Assembly: GCA_050084515.1 (NCBI GenBank)
Contig: CM114271.1
Coordinates: 17,608,001-17,672,000, forward strand
Length of the DNA stretch: 64,000 nt
Reading direction: 5' to 3'
DNA from: Blasia pusilla
Lineage: Eukaryota; Marchantiophyta; Marchantiopsida; Blasiales
How positions within the stretch are numbered: the first letter of the stretch is position 1; every line of letters starts with the position of its first letter. Positions 1 through 9,672 of this stretch are shown here, one piece after another. The position numbers and the translations under genes were made by a program. The notes beneath the pieces were generated by a model. That model was not told the DNA's origin. It did no database searches and saw nothing but the letters and a program-made list of their open reading frames with translations.

Positions 1-53
1 CAGATTCAGCAGGCAGGCATCCTTAGCGTCTTTTTCACCGCACTTGCTACTTT

Positions 54-650
54 ATGGCCGAGAGCCAGATTTACCTGCGGCCATTCGTCGAGATGCTGGT
101 GAGGTGCTGGACCTTGATGACCCCAGATGTATGGGTGCGAGCTTGTTCTCAGAGGGCTGAGTTATTTCAGAGAGTGATGCCCATGGCGTTTGAGAACTTG
201 GCGATTGCACAGCATCGGGATACGTTGAGGTATGCGACTATTCGGGATGGTGGTTATCGACCAACTATCCGGAGGTTTGATCAAGGAGATTATGTCTACT
301 TGCAACAGACGGCACCCACGATGTTGGATGTGACTGCAGGGCGCACTATCCTTAGAGTGCGTGATATTTTGCCATCAGGTGTTCTCTTGCTGGAGGGACG
401 CGATAGTATGGTATGGAAGGACCATGTGCGTAATTGTGCGCCATGTCACCTTCCTAACATTGATGGTACAGTAGATCCGAGCTTAGAAATAGTTCCTGCA
501 GGCTTGCATTGTATGTTGTGTGGTTCTGCCCGTGGTGCGGCCACAATGCTAGGCTGTGATGGGTGTTCAAGAGGATGGCATATGGCATGTTTGACGCCAC
601 CTCTCACTAGGGTTCCTCAGGGACGATGGATGTGTCCCAGATGTACATAG
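54..650 (+). CDS. Gypsy-type integrase C-terminal tail fused to a PHD finger (3' end of pol, element E)
   Basis: This is the last part of a retrotransposon polyprotein; the window begins inside it, so the upstream catalytic integrase core is not seen and the Met at 54 is only an internal codon. Residues 30-125 look like a retroviral-type integrase tail (a stretch with NLAIAQHRDTLRYA, then a GDYVYLQQ segment typical of the small barrel that follows the core). Residues about 153-197 form a complete C4HC3 PHD finger: CMLC, then LGCDGCSRGWHMAC, then GRWMCPRC, with the conserved Trp before the last Cys pair. PHD fingers usually bind histone H3 tails, so the domain could steer integration or read chromatin; that role is inferred. 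The stop at 648-650 is followed by a short 3' UTR and a G-run typical of a polypurine tract. No stop or frameshift is visible within the ORF, so this piece is younger or better preserved than its neighbours. Confidence 0.8.
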   Translation: MAESQIYLRPFVEMLVRCWTLMTPDVWVRACSQRAELFQRVMPMAFENLAIAQHRDTLRYATIRDGGYRPTIRRFDQGDYVYLQQTAPTMLDVTAGRTILRVRDILPSGVLLLEGRDSMVWKDHVRNCAPCHLPNIDGTVDPSLEIVPAGLHCMLCGSARGAATMLGCDGCSRGWHMACLTPPLTRVPQGRWMCPRCT

Positions 651-819
651 AGTAGGTCGTTCTACATTCCGACTTGTGTCTGTGACATGGATGACAAGAA
701 GGCGACTAACGATGGGGCCACATGAGCACCCGACCTTCTTGCTCTTAGCGTCCGAGAGATGTATATCATGGTAGGTAGGGATAGATGGCTATCTGGAGTT
801 AGAGGGACCTAACCACCAG

Positions 820-1600
820 CTAGGGGGGCGATTGGAGATATTTTGGTACTTCTTGTCTCGTTGTTTGGATGCCATGAGTTAGCATGGGATCATGCGTGTT
901 TGTGTGTGTGTTCGGTGACAACGATGTATGTTGTGTAGCGATGTGTATGCGCACGACAAGTGTCACGTCTTTTAGGATAGATCGGTGAGATCTAATAGAG
1001 CGCCTTCGTGAGTAGTGGAGGACACGCTCAGTAGGTCGCGGATGACCTGCTGAGGCCCCGGAAAACCTGAGAGAGCCGGTTTCCCCCTTGTTTCGGCTCA
1101 TTTGGAGCCATATTGAGGAACTTACTATTTTAGGTAAGTACCATTTTGAGTATATGATCGACTTTATATTTTTGGTAAGTGGCCCTTGACCTCCTACATC
1201 AGGTCAAGAGCCAAGGAGGTGACTTGGGAGAATAGGTTACCATGGAGAGAGCTTGGGAGAGGGGAGGGGTATACCTCAAGAAGAGAGAGCTTGAGAGCTC
1301 ATTCTCTCTTTGTTGAACCTCTTGGCATGAGGCGGCGGAGCTATGGTACCTTGCCTTGTGAGTGATACCCAAGCCTCTAATTAGGAGAGTGGTTTTGGTT
1401 TGACATGAGAGAGAGTGCACACCTTTGAGAGCTATGGTGTGAGATGGTGGAGAGAGAGATTGGATCCTACTATTGGAGATATTTTAGTACTTCTTGTCTC
1501 GTTGTTTGGATGCCATGAGTTAGCATGGGATCATGCGTGTTTGTGTGTGTGTTCGATGACAGCGATGTATGTTGTGTAGCGATGTGTATGCGCACGACAG
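820..1600 (+). repeat. 3' UTR, polypurine tract and LTR-type sequence of element E
   Basis: A purine run (ctaggggggcga, about 823-834) looks like the polypurine tract that precedes a 3' LTR. Related sequence lies inverted at 7200-7890, beside the same G-run, and in part at 53652-54036. A segment of about 127 bp (831-957) recurs almost unchanged at 1472-1598. LTR limits are therefore ambiguous: one reading is 833-1598 (TGGAGAT...ACGACA), another is 959-1598 (TGTCAC...ACGACA) preceded by a stray copy of its own 3' end. Either way the block ends sharply near 1600, inside the reverse transcriptase of minus-strand element A, so E or its LTR probably inserted into A. No gene is present; the small ORFs here do not resemble any family. 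Confidence 0.65.
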
Positions 1601-2060
1601 CCGCCACTAGTACAAACAATGAACATTTTGGTTCGTGAGGATCGATGCCCCAAAATGCCATCTTCTGCTTGTCCTCCAATCTGATAGGTAGGTGATGGTA
1701 TCCGGCTCGTAAATCTAATGAACTGAAGACCTATGCATACCCAATCATATTTAAGATCTCCAGAGGGGTGGGCATGGCATACCTATCGAACTTTATTTGC
1801 TGATTGATAGGTCGGTAATCTCCACACATCTGCCTATCCGTCCTGTTGCCATGCACATCCTTCTTGGCGGGCATGATAGTGGCAGATGCATACTCTCCAT
1901 ACAATATCTCCACTAGTCGTGCTCCAACCAAGTCCTGCCTCCTACTCTGAATCAGAGCCCTCTCCATATCACTGTACCTGTAGGGATTTCGAAAGATTGG
2001 CGTGTCACTCAACAACTCAAAGCAGACCCCTGGACCCTTCAACATACCCAAATCTTGCAT
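1601..2060 (-). pseudogene. Reverse transcriptase N-terminal part, element A
   Basis: The minus-strand reading 2060-1731 contains PIFRNPYRYS, the MPAKKD block and CGDYRPIN followed by YAMPTP, which are the fingers and early palm motifs of gypsy-type RT. The frame continues after a break at about 1730 with a GYHHLPI-like segment and then LEDKQKMAFWG-like residues at about 1680-1650, close to the usual position of the F-x-T-x-(F/Y)-G block. The YxDD catalytic motif and everything downstream are absent, because plus-strand LTR sequence starts at about 1600. The sequence differs clearly from the RT of element D at 62380-63100, so these are two gypsy lineages. Confidence 0.8.
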
Positions 2061-2548
2061 GCTAAATGCAAAACAACTCCTATAACTCCTAAGGAACTGG
2101 TGTATCCGGCGCCGCTCTCCTCCTGTCTATTTAGGGCCCATATTTGGCTCCCAAGTCTCCATCGTGAAAATGGTAGAACTCTCCGGCACGGGTGTCGGTG
2201 GTTGCTATGGTGCAATTATGTCTCGGACAATAGAACTCTCATTTCCACGTGCAGTACTCGGAACCACGCTCGATGCTATGGCTACCATCTCATAACGTAT
2301 CTGCAAAACATCCCAAGAAGTCAAAGGGTGTCTCTCCCGATCACCTCGGCCTGGTGTGTCGATCTTCTTGGATCTCATCCCCAACCACTGCCTCAACCGT
2401 CTCGGTAGGCATAGGGCTCACCAACGCAACAACTGTGATCTTTGCATCCACAAACAATGCTGCTCAGCTACTCCTAAGCTAAAAATTCATGTCAAGAAAT
2501 TCAGGTCCATCACCTGACCCAAGATATGACGTCGTAATGCCTCTCATA
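2061..2548 (-). other. Linker between methyltransferase and RT, element A
   Basis: About 490 bases separate the end of the methyltransferase homology from the first RT motifs. Short minus-strand readings exist here (for example 2396-2205) but match no domain I recognise. In the intact element this probably encoded a linker or a second protease-like region within the polyprotein. Small plus-strand ORFs in the same stretch are treated as chance. Confidence 0.5.
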
Positions 2549-3490
2549 TTATGACGGTATTACAGTCACTCCTGTGGGGAATCCCATCGCTCCCTCTTGC
2601 TCTTTGGCGTTGGGCTCCACCAATCGCTGTACCTGGTCATCCCAAACCAAGCCTGGTCCGGCCTCCTTGAATTCATAAGAAGCGGGAAAACTCACCAAGG
2701 TGGGAAAGGCTGCATGTGGCATGCAAATCTTGTTGGCCACAGTCAACGGCGGTCGATCATCATGCCGTACCACCTGTGATCGATGACCTCGATCCATAAT
2801 ACAATCGACCAACAAATTGGATGGGCGCTCCACTCTCGCATATGCGAGAGTGGAGCGCCCATCCAATTTGTTGTGGTACCAAGTTGGTCAACCAAAGACG
2901 CGGGCGGTGTGCTCTAGAACCTACACTCACCGTATCTAGCAATACTGCTAGCCGATCCATGCGCGCACCTGATGTGCACTCGTCACCACGCGAGACCTCG
3001 AATCGCCCAAAATTGGCACATTCTCTCGAATATATGCTAAAGAACAAGGCTGATGCTCCTATAAATGTCGCAAGATCTGCATTTTCTCCCAAAACAATCT
3101 AGACTGAGTGTCAGCTAACCCCCTACCTTGTCCAACACTCCATTGGCCCTGACACGGCCGACCAGCAATGACCAAGTCTATGGTCCCTACTTGCTCCAAG
3201 TCCCGCCCGAGCAATGAAATGTCCCTTGGTAGGGAACTCTAGTAACCCTAGATGGCAGACGCAGGCAACAAGTCGGGAAAGTGGAGGCAAAACTACGCCA
3301 CATGATGAAGTTAAGCGCGCCTTGCAACATCATCAATCTCCACATACAGGTACTAGTGCACATGTACACCCGACTGCAAAACAATAGCTAACCCAGTGCT
3401 CATCCCTCCAAAGAGATCCAACACCCAAATACCCTCCTCTAGGATGCGTCATACAATGGGTGTGGTATACAAGGGCATCATCATAGCACT
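2549..3490 (-). pseudogene. Retrotransposon-encoded C5 cytosine DNA methyltransferase, element A
   Basis: Cytosine-5 methyltransferases move a methyl group from S-adenosylmethionine to cytosine through a catalytic Cys. On the minus strand the family motifs occur in canonical order: motif I VLDLFGGMSTGL (about 3436-3389, SAM binding); an acidic YLYVEIDD block (about 3350); motif III-like RDISLLG (about 3220); motif IV DLVIAGRPCQGQ with the catalytic Cys (3178-3140); motif VI YIRENVPILGD with the ENV triad (about 3037-2999); motif VIII SVGSRAHRPRLWLTNL (2924-2880); and the final NAKEQEGAMGFPTG block (2611-2564). The domain spans about 295 codons with no visible BAH, UBA or chromodomain, so it is a compact catalytic domain and is not circularly permuted like plant DRM enzymes. 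Several in-frame stops and frame changes, plus a 64-bp palindrome, make this copy inactive. Upstream protease and downstream RT lie on the same strand, so it is part of pol. Whether it is closest to DNMT3, DNMT1 or bacterial enzymes cannot be settled by eye. Confidence 0.87.
2810..2873. repeat. 64-bp perfect palindrome within the methyltransferase
   Basis: Two 32-base arms with no spacer are exact reverse complements about the point between 2841 and 2842; pairing fails immediately outside, at 2809/2874. The left half (on the minus strand, the continuation into RVERPSNLL) is coding-like, so the other half looks like an inverted duplication of it. It sits between motif VIII and the C-terminal block. 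Confidence 0.95.
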
Positions 3491-3591
3491 CTTGACTACC
3501 TTGGGTTCCTTTGACGTGTCACGCTCTGGTGCAAACGTCTCGCTCCACGCGGTCTGCACATGCTTAGTGGCTAAGCATCGCAACTCCTCAG

Positions 3592-4360
3592 TCAAGCCCC
3601 AAAGCGGCACCTCTCCTCTCCTCCACGGATAGATGCGCATACCATGACACTCCTCTCCATAGAAATGTCAGGAACGAGAGTGTACCTTGCATGGACATGT
3701 CGCTCAATCAAATCACTAGGCCAAGTGATGGCATTGCTAAAAGCTGCTAAGGTCGCCATCTCTCCCGATCGTCGTTCAATCACTCCACTCTTAAATTGAA
3801 CGAGTAATGAACAAAGTTTTCCATCATCGGACTCCCATCCTGGTCTGTAGGATGCTGACTCCTTCCAGTAATCCAGGGAAAATCCCATCGGGTATAACAC
3901 TGCTCCACCAACCAAGACGTCGTAGGACCCTGCATCGCTCACTATCGCATTGGCTCGCACCACATACTCATCTGTAGGATGTCCTGGGCGCATCCTCACC
4001 ATGATCTCCTATCGGGTGATATACTATGTGGTACTCGCTCCATCCAAGGATGTCTCTATTTAGAATGGACAACGCTCCACATCAACTCTCGTCAAACCCA
4101 ATCCTCTAAATGAAGCTTTCCCCAACATCAAGGGTTACGCTCCTAAATCCAAGAAGACGCGCTGAGCACCAAAAGCTCTACCTTTGGGCTCATATTTTTT
4201 ATGCTCATATTTTTGATGCTCCTCCTGGGCATAAAAAATATGAGTCGTCGCTATCGTTTCTCCCATTGCCTTCCGTGCATGCACACCAAGAACATCACCA
4301 ACTCTTCGGGAACTCTGATCAGGACCCATCGATGGGATCCTCATTGCCTCGGACAACATG
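3592..4360 (-). pseudogene. Retropepsin-like aspartic protease region, element A
   Basis: Retroviral-type proteases cut the Gag-Pol polyprotein with a D-S/T-G active site. Here the minus-strand reading near 4155-4135 ends RVFLDLGA, aligned with RVLLDS in element C, so the catalytic D-S-G has become D-L-G. It is followed, after a frame change, by LMLGKASFRGLGL-like residues and by the conserved block DVLVGGAVLYPMGFSLDYW (about 3915-3860), the usual flap-to-C-terminal region. Near 4185-4240 short direct copies of a CTCATATTTTT unit interrupt the coding. The downstream segment to about 3500, with HVQTAWSE, is shared with element C and leads into the methyltransferase. Confidence 0.7.
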
Positions 4361-4776
4361 AAAGACTGAGGAAGCCTGGCTTGTTTCTTGGCATCCCCTC
4401 GCTATGGATCCAACTCTACGACTGCTCCACTCGTCATAATTGCGGCAACCTCCATCTGGGCAATCCCGCACATCCAACCAAGATCCTTCATATCTCTGGC
4501 TGCTCCATATGGTGTCGATGCCATGGATCCGGCATCGGGTAACCTCAATCCCATAGCAGCAATCTGCTCCTGTAGCTGCTGTATCTGAGCAGCCATCCCA
4601 GCCTCACGTGCAACATCTCTCTCCATGCGTCTAGGTAGTGGGACTCTACCTCATCCATAGGCAACTCCACCACTCTGTCGGGCAACTCTAGCTCCTCTTC
4701 CCCCAACGAGACCACCTAGTGCATAACCTCTAGGCCTACTCGGACCGGCTACTTGCTCTAGTGCCCTCTTTGGCCC

Positions 4777-5097
4777 TCAGTCCGGACGTAACCCAGGGTG
4801 TAAAGTGAAACACCTGGCGCGTGTGTGACCATACCTCTGACAATATTCACACTGATAACCTCTTGGTGAAGCACCATCTCCTCCTCTATGGTGAGACACA
4901 CGTCCATGACCTTGACGAGTGCAATCACCCTGATGATGTGCTCCACCACATGACCAACAAATAATCGTAGGCGGTTGCTTGTGAGCCACATATGAAGGCG
5001 CAGGTCTCTGTGGCAGGGCCTCTGGGTATCCCCCCTGAGCTTGTGGTGCCACAGACCTATCTCGGAATCCACGTTGGTGCATTGGTGGTGTAGACAA
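4777..5097 (-). pseudogene. Gag nucleocapsid zinc knuckles, element A
   Basis: Two CCHC-type knuckles occur in succession on the minus strand: CWSCGGAHHQGDC and CEYCQRYGHTRARC. Such knuckles bind RNA and package the element transcript. The stretch between them is basic and glycine-rich. The same arrangement appears in elements B (about 9440-9200) and C (about 7 kb upstream of D's gag, 57010-56860). No stop interrupts 5097-4777, but the frame is not continuous with the gag segment above or the protease below. Confidence 0.75.
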
Positions 5098-5109
5098 TCA
5101 TGATTGCTC

Positions 5110-6091
5110 TCACCCACAATCCATGGTGGCTACACTCTCCTCCGCCATGTTATGCTCAATATTCTCGGCGATTTTAAAAACATCTCTCAATGTAGGAGAG
5201 GTGTTCCTAAGAAGCACCCCCTTCCGCACTCGTATCCTCAGGGTTCGATCTAGCATCGCGTACCATGACTGGATAGTATGAGCCTCTATCACCCCCCGAG
5301 TGACGTTGATCAACCGGCGCAAGCGAGTGTAAGCCTCACGCAAACTCTCACCCGGGCGCCTTTGGAAGTCGTGGATGCTTTGCAACTTCTCCGTCTGTAC
5401 TCCCTGGTAGCACGCCCACAATTCAGCAAAGAACTCAACCACGCAGTTAAATCTGGGACGCACCCGATTGGACGGTGGGTGCAACTGGTCCAATGCAAGT
5501 GACCCCTCCTAGAACATCACTAGTGGAAGAGGAAGTAGCCTCTCTTGACTCCTTCTCCTCATCTGGGAACACCTCCGTCCATGATACATAGTGTGGGTCA
5601 TAGTAGAGTTGCCATGTCTCAATCTCCTAGGCATATGTGTGGGAGAACTCATGGTAATCGTCCATGGGTGCCCCCTCTAAGTGCTGGAACATACCGTTCC
5701 ATGTTGTAAATGGGTTGAACTCTCTAGAGTTCCTAGCCCACTGTGAGTCGCACCAACTCCTAAACTCAACGATGAAGTCGTGCAACTCTATCGTGCCTAT
5801 TGCACTTGAGAACCTACGCAGTCCTCTACCTCGGTCATCCATCTCGTACGCCCAAGCAGTAGGACTACTCAATGTGAGTGCCAAAGCACTACTCAACTCC
5901 TCCACGCCCTCCTCCTTGTCTGAAGATAACATAGAAGGAGGTCGAGGTAGTCCCGCACGTGGAGACCCTCGAAACCTCACACCACTTTGAGTAAACCCTA
6001 AAGAGCTACTCTCAAGTCCACTACTTCGCGTCTCTAAACCCCGAAAGGATGCCGTGATGATCCTCGTGCCCCTCTCACCGATCACTCTCAA
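5110..6091 (-). pseudogene. Gag capsid region, element A
   Basis: Two overlapping minus-strand readings (6091-5627 and 5493-5110) contain a retrotransposon-gag pattern: an LHDFIVEFRSWCD segment, then FNPFTTWNGMFQHLEG and a PMDDYHEF block, and later a segment with SIHDFQRRPGESLREAYTRL. The latter is the typical gag region that precedes the knuckles. Matching segments are found at the same relative positions in B and C. The frame breaks between 5627 and 5493. The Met at 6091 sits near the start of homology with B, so the true start is likely close to it. Confidence 0.75.
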
Positions 6092-6470
6092 TCTTGATAG
6101 TAATCCTTCAATAACTCAAACTAAATATGCGGCACTCAATCTATACTCTCTTAGTGAGACGTGTACTGTGCGGCAACAAGCGGTGTGGTCCGGCAAATCA
6201 ATTGATCTATCGTCTCATCGAAAAACCATCCTCAACTCTAGACATCCCACACGGGTCTATATCCCCTAAACCAATACATCATCGATGCTCTCACCATGAG
6301 CACAAAACCCAATATCCCAAATAACTTCCCAATACCCGAAAATCCCTCACACGTGCAGGGTAAGAGACCACAATGGATAACTTGACAAGAATGTCGATGT
6401 CGCTCCTCGGCAGTTGCAAATCTCAACCCCAACTTGATCGTGCATACAACTCCTTCAATTAGCAAGTCGT

Positions 6471-7199
6471 ACTCCTCTCGTATAAATGTTGCTCAAACCT
6501 CCTCAGTATGTGGTGCAGATCCAGCAATACGGCACGGAACGGCTATAGAACGGCACGACACTCGATAATGGGATGCAGCACTCCGCGGCATACCCTACTC
6601 ACGCAGTGACGGTGGATCATTGACGGTGACGGTTGACCATTGACGGATGACTGTTGAAGGCGACGGCCGCCGCCGGCGCGGTGGATGGTTTAGGGTATGA
6701 ACAATTTTACCCTAAAAATCGCCTAACAATGGCAATTTTGCAAAATCAGCCAAACTTTCTGCTAGTAGCTCTAAATTGCAGAGTGTCTATTGCATAGCGT
6801 GCACAACTTTACGATCTACAATGGCGTCAAAAAATATTTTGAATAAGACTTTTTAATAAAACGAACAAGGATTTTTGTAAACCCCAACGTCTCTTCTCTT
6901 ATAGAAATTTTGGCAGTGCTTCCGCGCTGATTTCTCCTAATAAAAATATAAAACCTATAAAAATACAAATCAAAAAGCTACATGGTGCTTTTGAGAGCAC
7001 TGGAATGGGGCAACCTGACCCCATACTCAATCCCTATTAGGAATTGGGCAGCGCTTCCGCGCGCCACTCTCTCACACAAAAAATGACACACAAATATCCA
7101 AACATTGTGGATCTTGCTCTCGTGAGCACTCCCATGAGCCCTGAAGTGGGGAACACGATCCCCAACCTGCACCAAACATCGCGCAACTAGCAAGTTTCC
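6471..7199 (-). other. Untranslated leader / LTR-side sequence between elements A and B
   Basis: No gene is seen. The stretch includes a GC-rich patch of short GACGG repeats (about 6600-6680) and a segment with repeated GCGCTTCCGCGC-like words. It lies between the gag start of A and the LTR-type sequence at 7200-7890, so it is probably A's leader plus LTR remnants. A primer-binding site could not be identified. Confidence 0.4.
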
Positions 7200-7890
7200 C
7201 CATGAAGCTCTTTCATCCTCTCATTTCTCTTTTTGTAAAATAAGGTGAAATCTCTCTCACATGTGTGTAATCTCACATATCTCTCTCAATGTCAAACCAA
7301 ACCCACTCTCCTAATGAGAGGCTTGGCTTACACTCACAAGGCAAGGGACCATAGCTCCGCCGCCTCGTACCAAGAGGTTCAACAAAGAGAGAATGAGCTC
7401 TCAAGCTCTCTCTCCTTGAGTTATACCCCTCCCCTCTCCCAAGCTCTCTCCATGGTAATCTATGCTCCGAAGTCACCTCCTTGGCTCTGGACCTGATGTA
7501 GGAGGTCAAGGGCCAATTGCAAAAATAGAAAATTGACCACATACTCAAAATGGCACTTACCTAAAATAGTAATTTTCTCAATATGGCTCCAAATGAGCCA
7601 AAACGAAGGGGAAACCTGCTCTCTCAGGTTTTTCAGGGCTTCAGCAGGTCATCATTGACCTCTTGAGTCTGTCCTCCACTACTCGCAAAGGCACTCTACT
7701 AGATTTTACCGATATATCCTAAAAGACGTGATAGTTGCCACGATAAATCTCTATCTATCGGCTACTAAGATGTGACAACTGTCGTGCGGATACACATCGC
7801 CACACAACACCACTCTTCCCAACACACGGGTCGATCCATCCATAAACCAAACAACTCATACATATACATCGAGACCCAACAACCGCCCCC
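7200..7890 (-). repeat. 3' LTR-type sequence of element B (inverted relative to 820-1470)
   Basis: Read on the minus strand, this begins after the G-run ctaggggggcg (about 7880-7890), runs through a region with GTGTATCCGCACGACA, then TGTCACATCTTAG (about 7775), and continues through the CCTACATCAGGTC block (about 7500) shared with 1190-1205 and 53895-53905. The match to 820-1400 is extensive but diverged, and the inverted copy holds an extra segment of about 45 bases (7733-7775) that also occurs at 13625-13685. ORFs such as 7245-7496 are fortuitous. Confidence 0.65.
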
Positions 7891-8010
7891 CTAGTTGGCA
7901 GTTGGATCCCCCTAACTCCATATAATAAACACCTATGTACCTGGCATGATTTACTATCCTATATACATTGGTGCCGTCATCCACACAACACTGCCACATT
8001 GCAGCAAGCC

Positions 8011-8058
8011 CCCGTGTTGATCCCTCCAAAGAGATCTAACACTCTCGTACCCTGCTCC
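8011..8058 (-). pseudogene. Methyltransferase motif I remnant, element B
   Basis: The minus-strand reading gives EQGTRVLDLFGGINTG, matching motif I of the element A methyltransferase (EGIWVLDLFGGMSTG). It confirms that the enzyme belonged to the family and was not acquired by A alone. The reading is lost within about 10 residues, where the internal deletion starts. Confidence 0.75.
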
Positions 8059-9199
8059 AAACATAGGCACGACTCCACCTCTGGCTCACGAGTTCGTCTC
8101 CAACAAAAATAACAAAGCTCCGTACCATGGGAAGAGACACGCGCCCTGACATGTCTCTCCGTGGGACTATCCGCTGCGGGAATTTCCTCCGCATGTGTGA
8201 TCCTCGATATCGCCTTTCCGTAACCCCAACGCCAAACATGCCGTTTTCCCTAACATCAAGGGTTGCGGTTTGAATCAAGTAGGGCGCGTGGCGGGTCGTA
8301 CACCGTACATGTGGGACTAACCAAGAAAAACACTACTACTCGATTATCCAACAACACCACACCCGGTGTGATCATGGCTCGCTCAATGGCCGGTCGAGGT
8401 GGCATATCTACCAACTTTTTTGCCACAGAGCGTGCCTTGACTCAGTGGGAGAGGTCCCGAGCACATGCTCCAAGGGAAAGTCTATCACCTCCTCAACTAC
8501 CTCTGAACGAGAGGAAATCATCTCTCCACGCTCACACAACATGGTGGCCAGCCGAAATACCTCCATTGGTCCAATTCCCAGCGTTGCCAACTCCATGGCG
8601 GAAAACAATGGAGCGTGGCTCACCCTAATGGCCACCTCCAACAACATGGTCGACATTGGCTCCTCCCGAGCCCGTATAGGAGTCGTCTCTCCAACTCCTC
8701 GTGACGTCGACGCACCTATCCCACCCATAGGTACTACCAGTCTTTGAGGCACCATCGACGGTGTATGTAGTGCCTCTGACAATGTGATAGACTGGGGAAC
8801 CCTAGCGTGCCGCCCATTGTTCCCCTCCTCTAGGTCAATCTCAACCCTACCTCTCGATGGGTCGGTTACTCTCGCAGCACCCCGAGTCACCACCGAGGCA
8901 GCCTCAACCTGAGTCGCATTACATATAAATCCCATCCCTGCAGAATCCTCACCAGCATTGGGGTAAGATGTGGAGGTTGGCGCCACATTAGCTACTCTCA
9001 GCTCCGCGCCTGCCTGCATCATCGTCATGGCAGCAATCCTATGCTTCAATTGATCGATGTGAGTAAGGAGCGCTGCATCGGATGCACGTCCTCCATCTCT
9101 TGTGATTGGTGGTGGCACTCTACCATGACGATCATCAACTTCTCTCACCCCCAGGCCCTTTGCCTTCCCCTGGACGTATCGCTTGGCAAAGATCAAAAC

Positions 9200-9521
9200 A
9201 CCTATCCCTAGTGTGACCATATCGGTGACAATGATTATACTGCAACTATGATAGAGCCATCCTCTATGGCTCCTAAGAAATTGTAGGCACCCGTGGCCCT
9301 CTTCCATGTTGTGGGCAGTCCCTCTGCCTATGTGGCCTACCACACGTCCAACAAGCCAACCCTGGTCCATGCTGGGAAACATATGTTGGAACGGGCCGTT
9401 GCATCATCGACTCATGATATCCGCCATGCTCTCTAGGCCTAGCGGCCCGCTCTTGAGGTACTAGTGCATGTTGGGGCACCTTTGGGTCTACTCCTACTCG
9501 TCCACCTGTTGTATCACACAA
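9200..9521 (-). pseudogene. Gag zinc knuckles, element B
   Basis: The first knuckle is CWTCGRPHRQRDC at about 9400-9340. The second is recovered in another frame near 9250-9195, with a CHRYGHTRDRC-like pattern broken by a frameshift. The spacing matches element A. Confidence 0.65.
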
Positions 9522-9672
9522 AAATCCCCTTGGTTAGCACCTGCTTCTCACTCATGTTGAGTTCTACCCTCTCAGACAACTCAAAGACCACCTTCAATGT
9601 GGGCTTTGCTGTGTGAAGCAACATCGCATCCCGAACTCTCTTCCGTAGCTCCTCATCCAACACCCCGTACCA

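Larger units (their letters stand above)
1601..6470 (-). mobile_element. Element A: decayed Ty3/gypsy-like retrotransposon with an internal DNA methyltransferase
   Basis: Reading from high to low coordinates the order is untranslated leader (about 6470-6092), Gag (6091-5110), two CCHC knuckles (about 5040-4790), low-complexity linker, retropepsin (about 4360-3592), cytosine-5 DNA methyltransferase (about 3490-2549), linker, and the N-terminal part of reverse transcriptase (2060-1601). The RT stops abruptly where plus-strand LTR sequence begins at about 1600. Many stops and frameshifts break the reading frame, so this copy is dead. Elements B and C share gag, knuckles and protease region with it. 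RNase H and integrase are missing here. The methyltransferase lying between protease and RT is the unusual feature. Confidence 0.85.

Noticed and set aside
54-650. Chromodomain at the integrase C-terminus
   Set aside because: The Cys/His spacing fits a PHD finger, and no chromodomain pattern is present.
820-1101. 93-residue minus-strand ORF and related ORF at 1470-1679
   Set aside because: They are translations of the duplicated LTR-type segment. Part of 1470-1679 does include real RT residues of element A, but not as an independent gene.
2549-3490. Reading the methyltransferase as a plant DRM (rearranged order)
   Set aside because: Motifs run I, IV, VI, VIII, then the C-terminal block, which is the canonical order; DRM proteins have the later motifs first. 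No UBA domains were seen.
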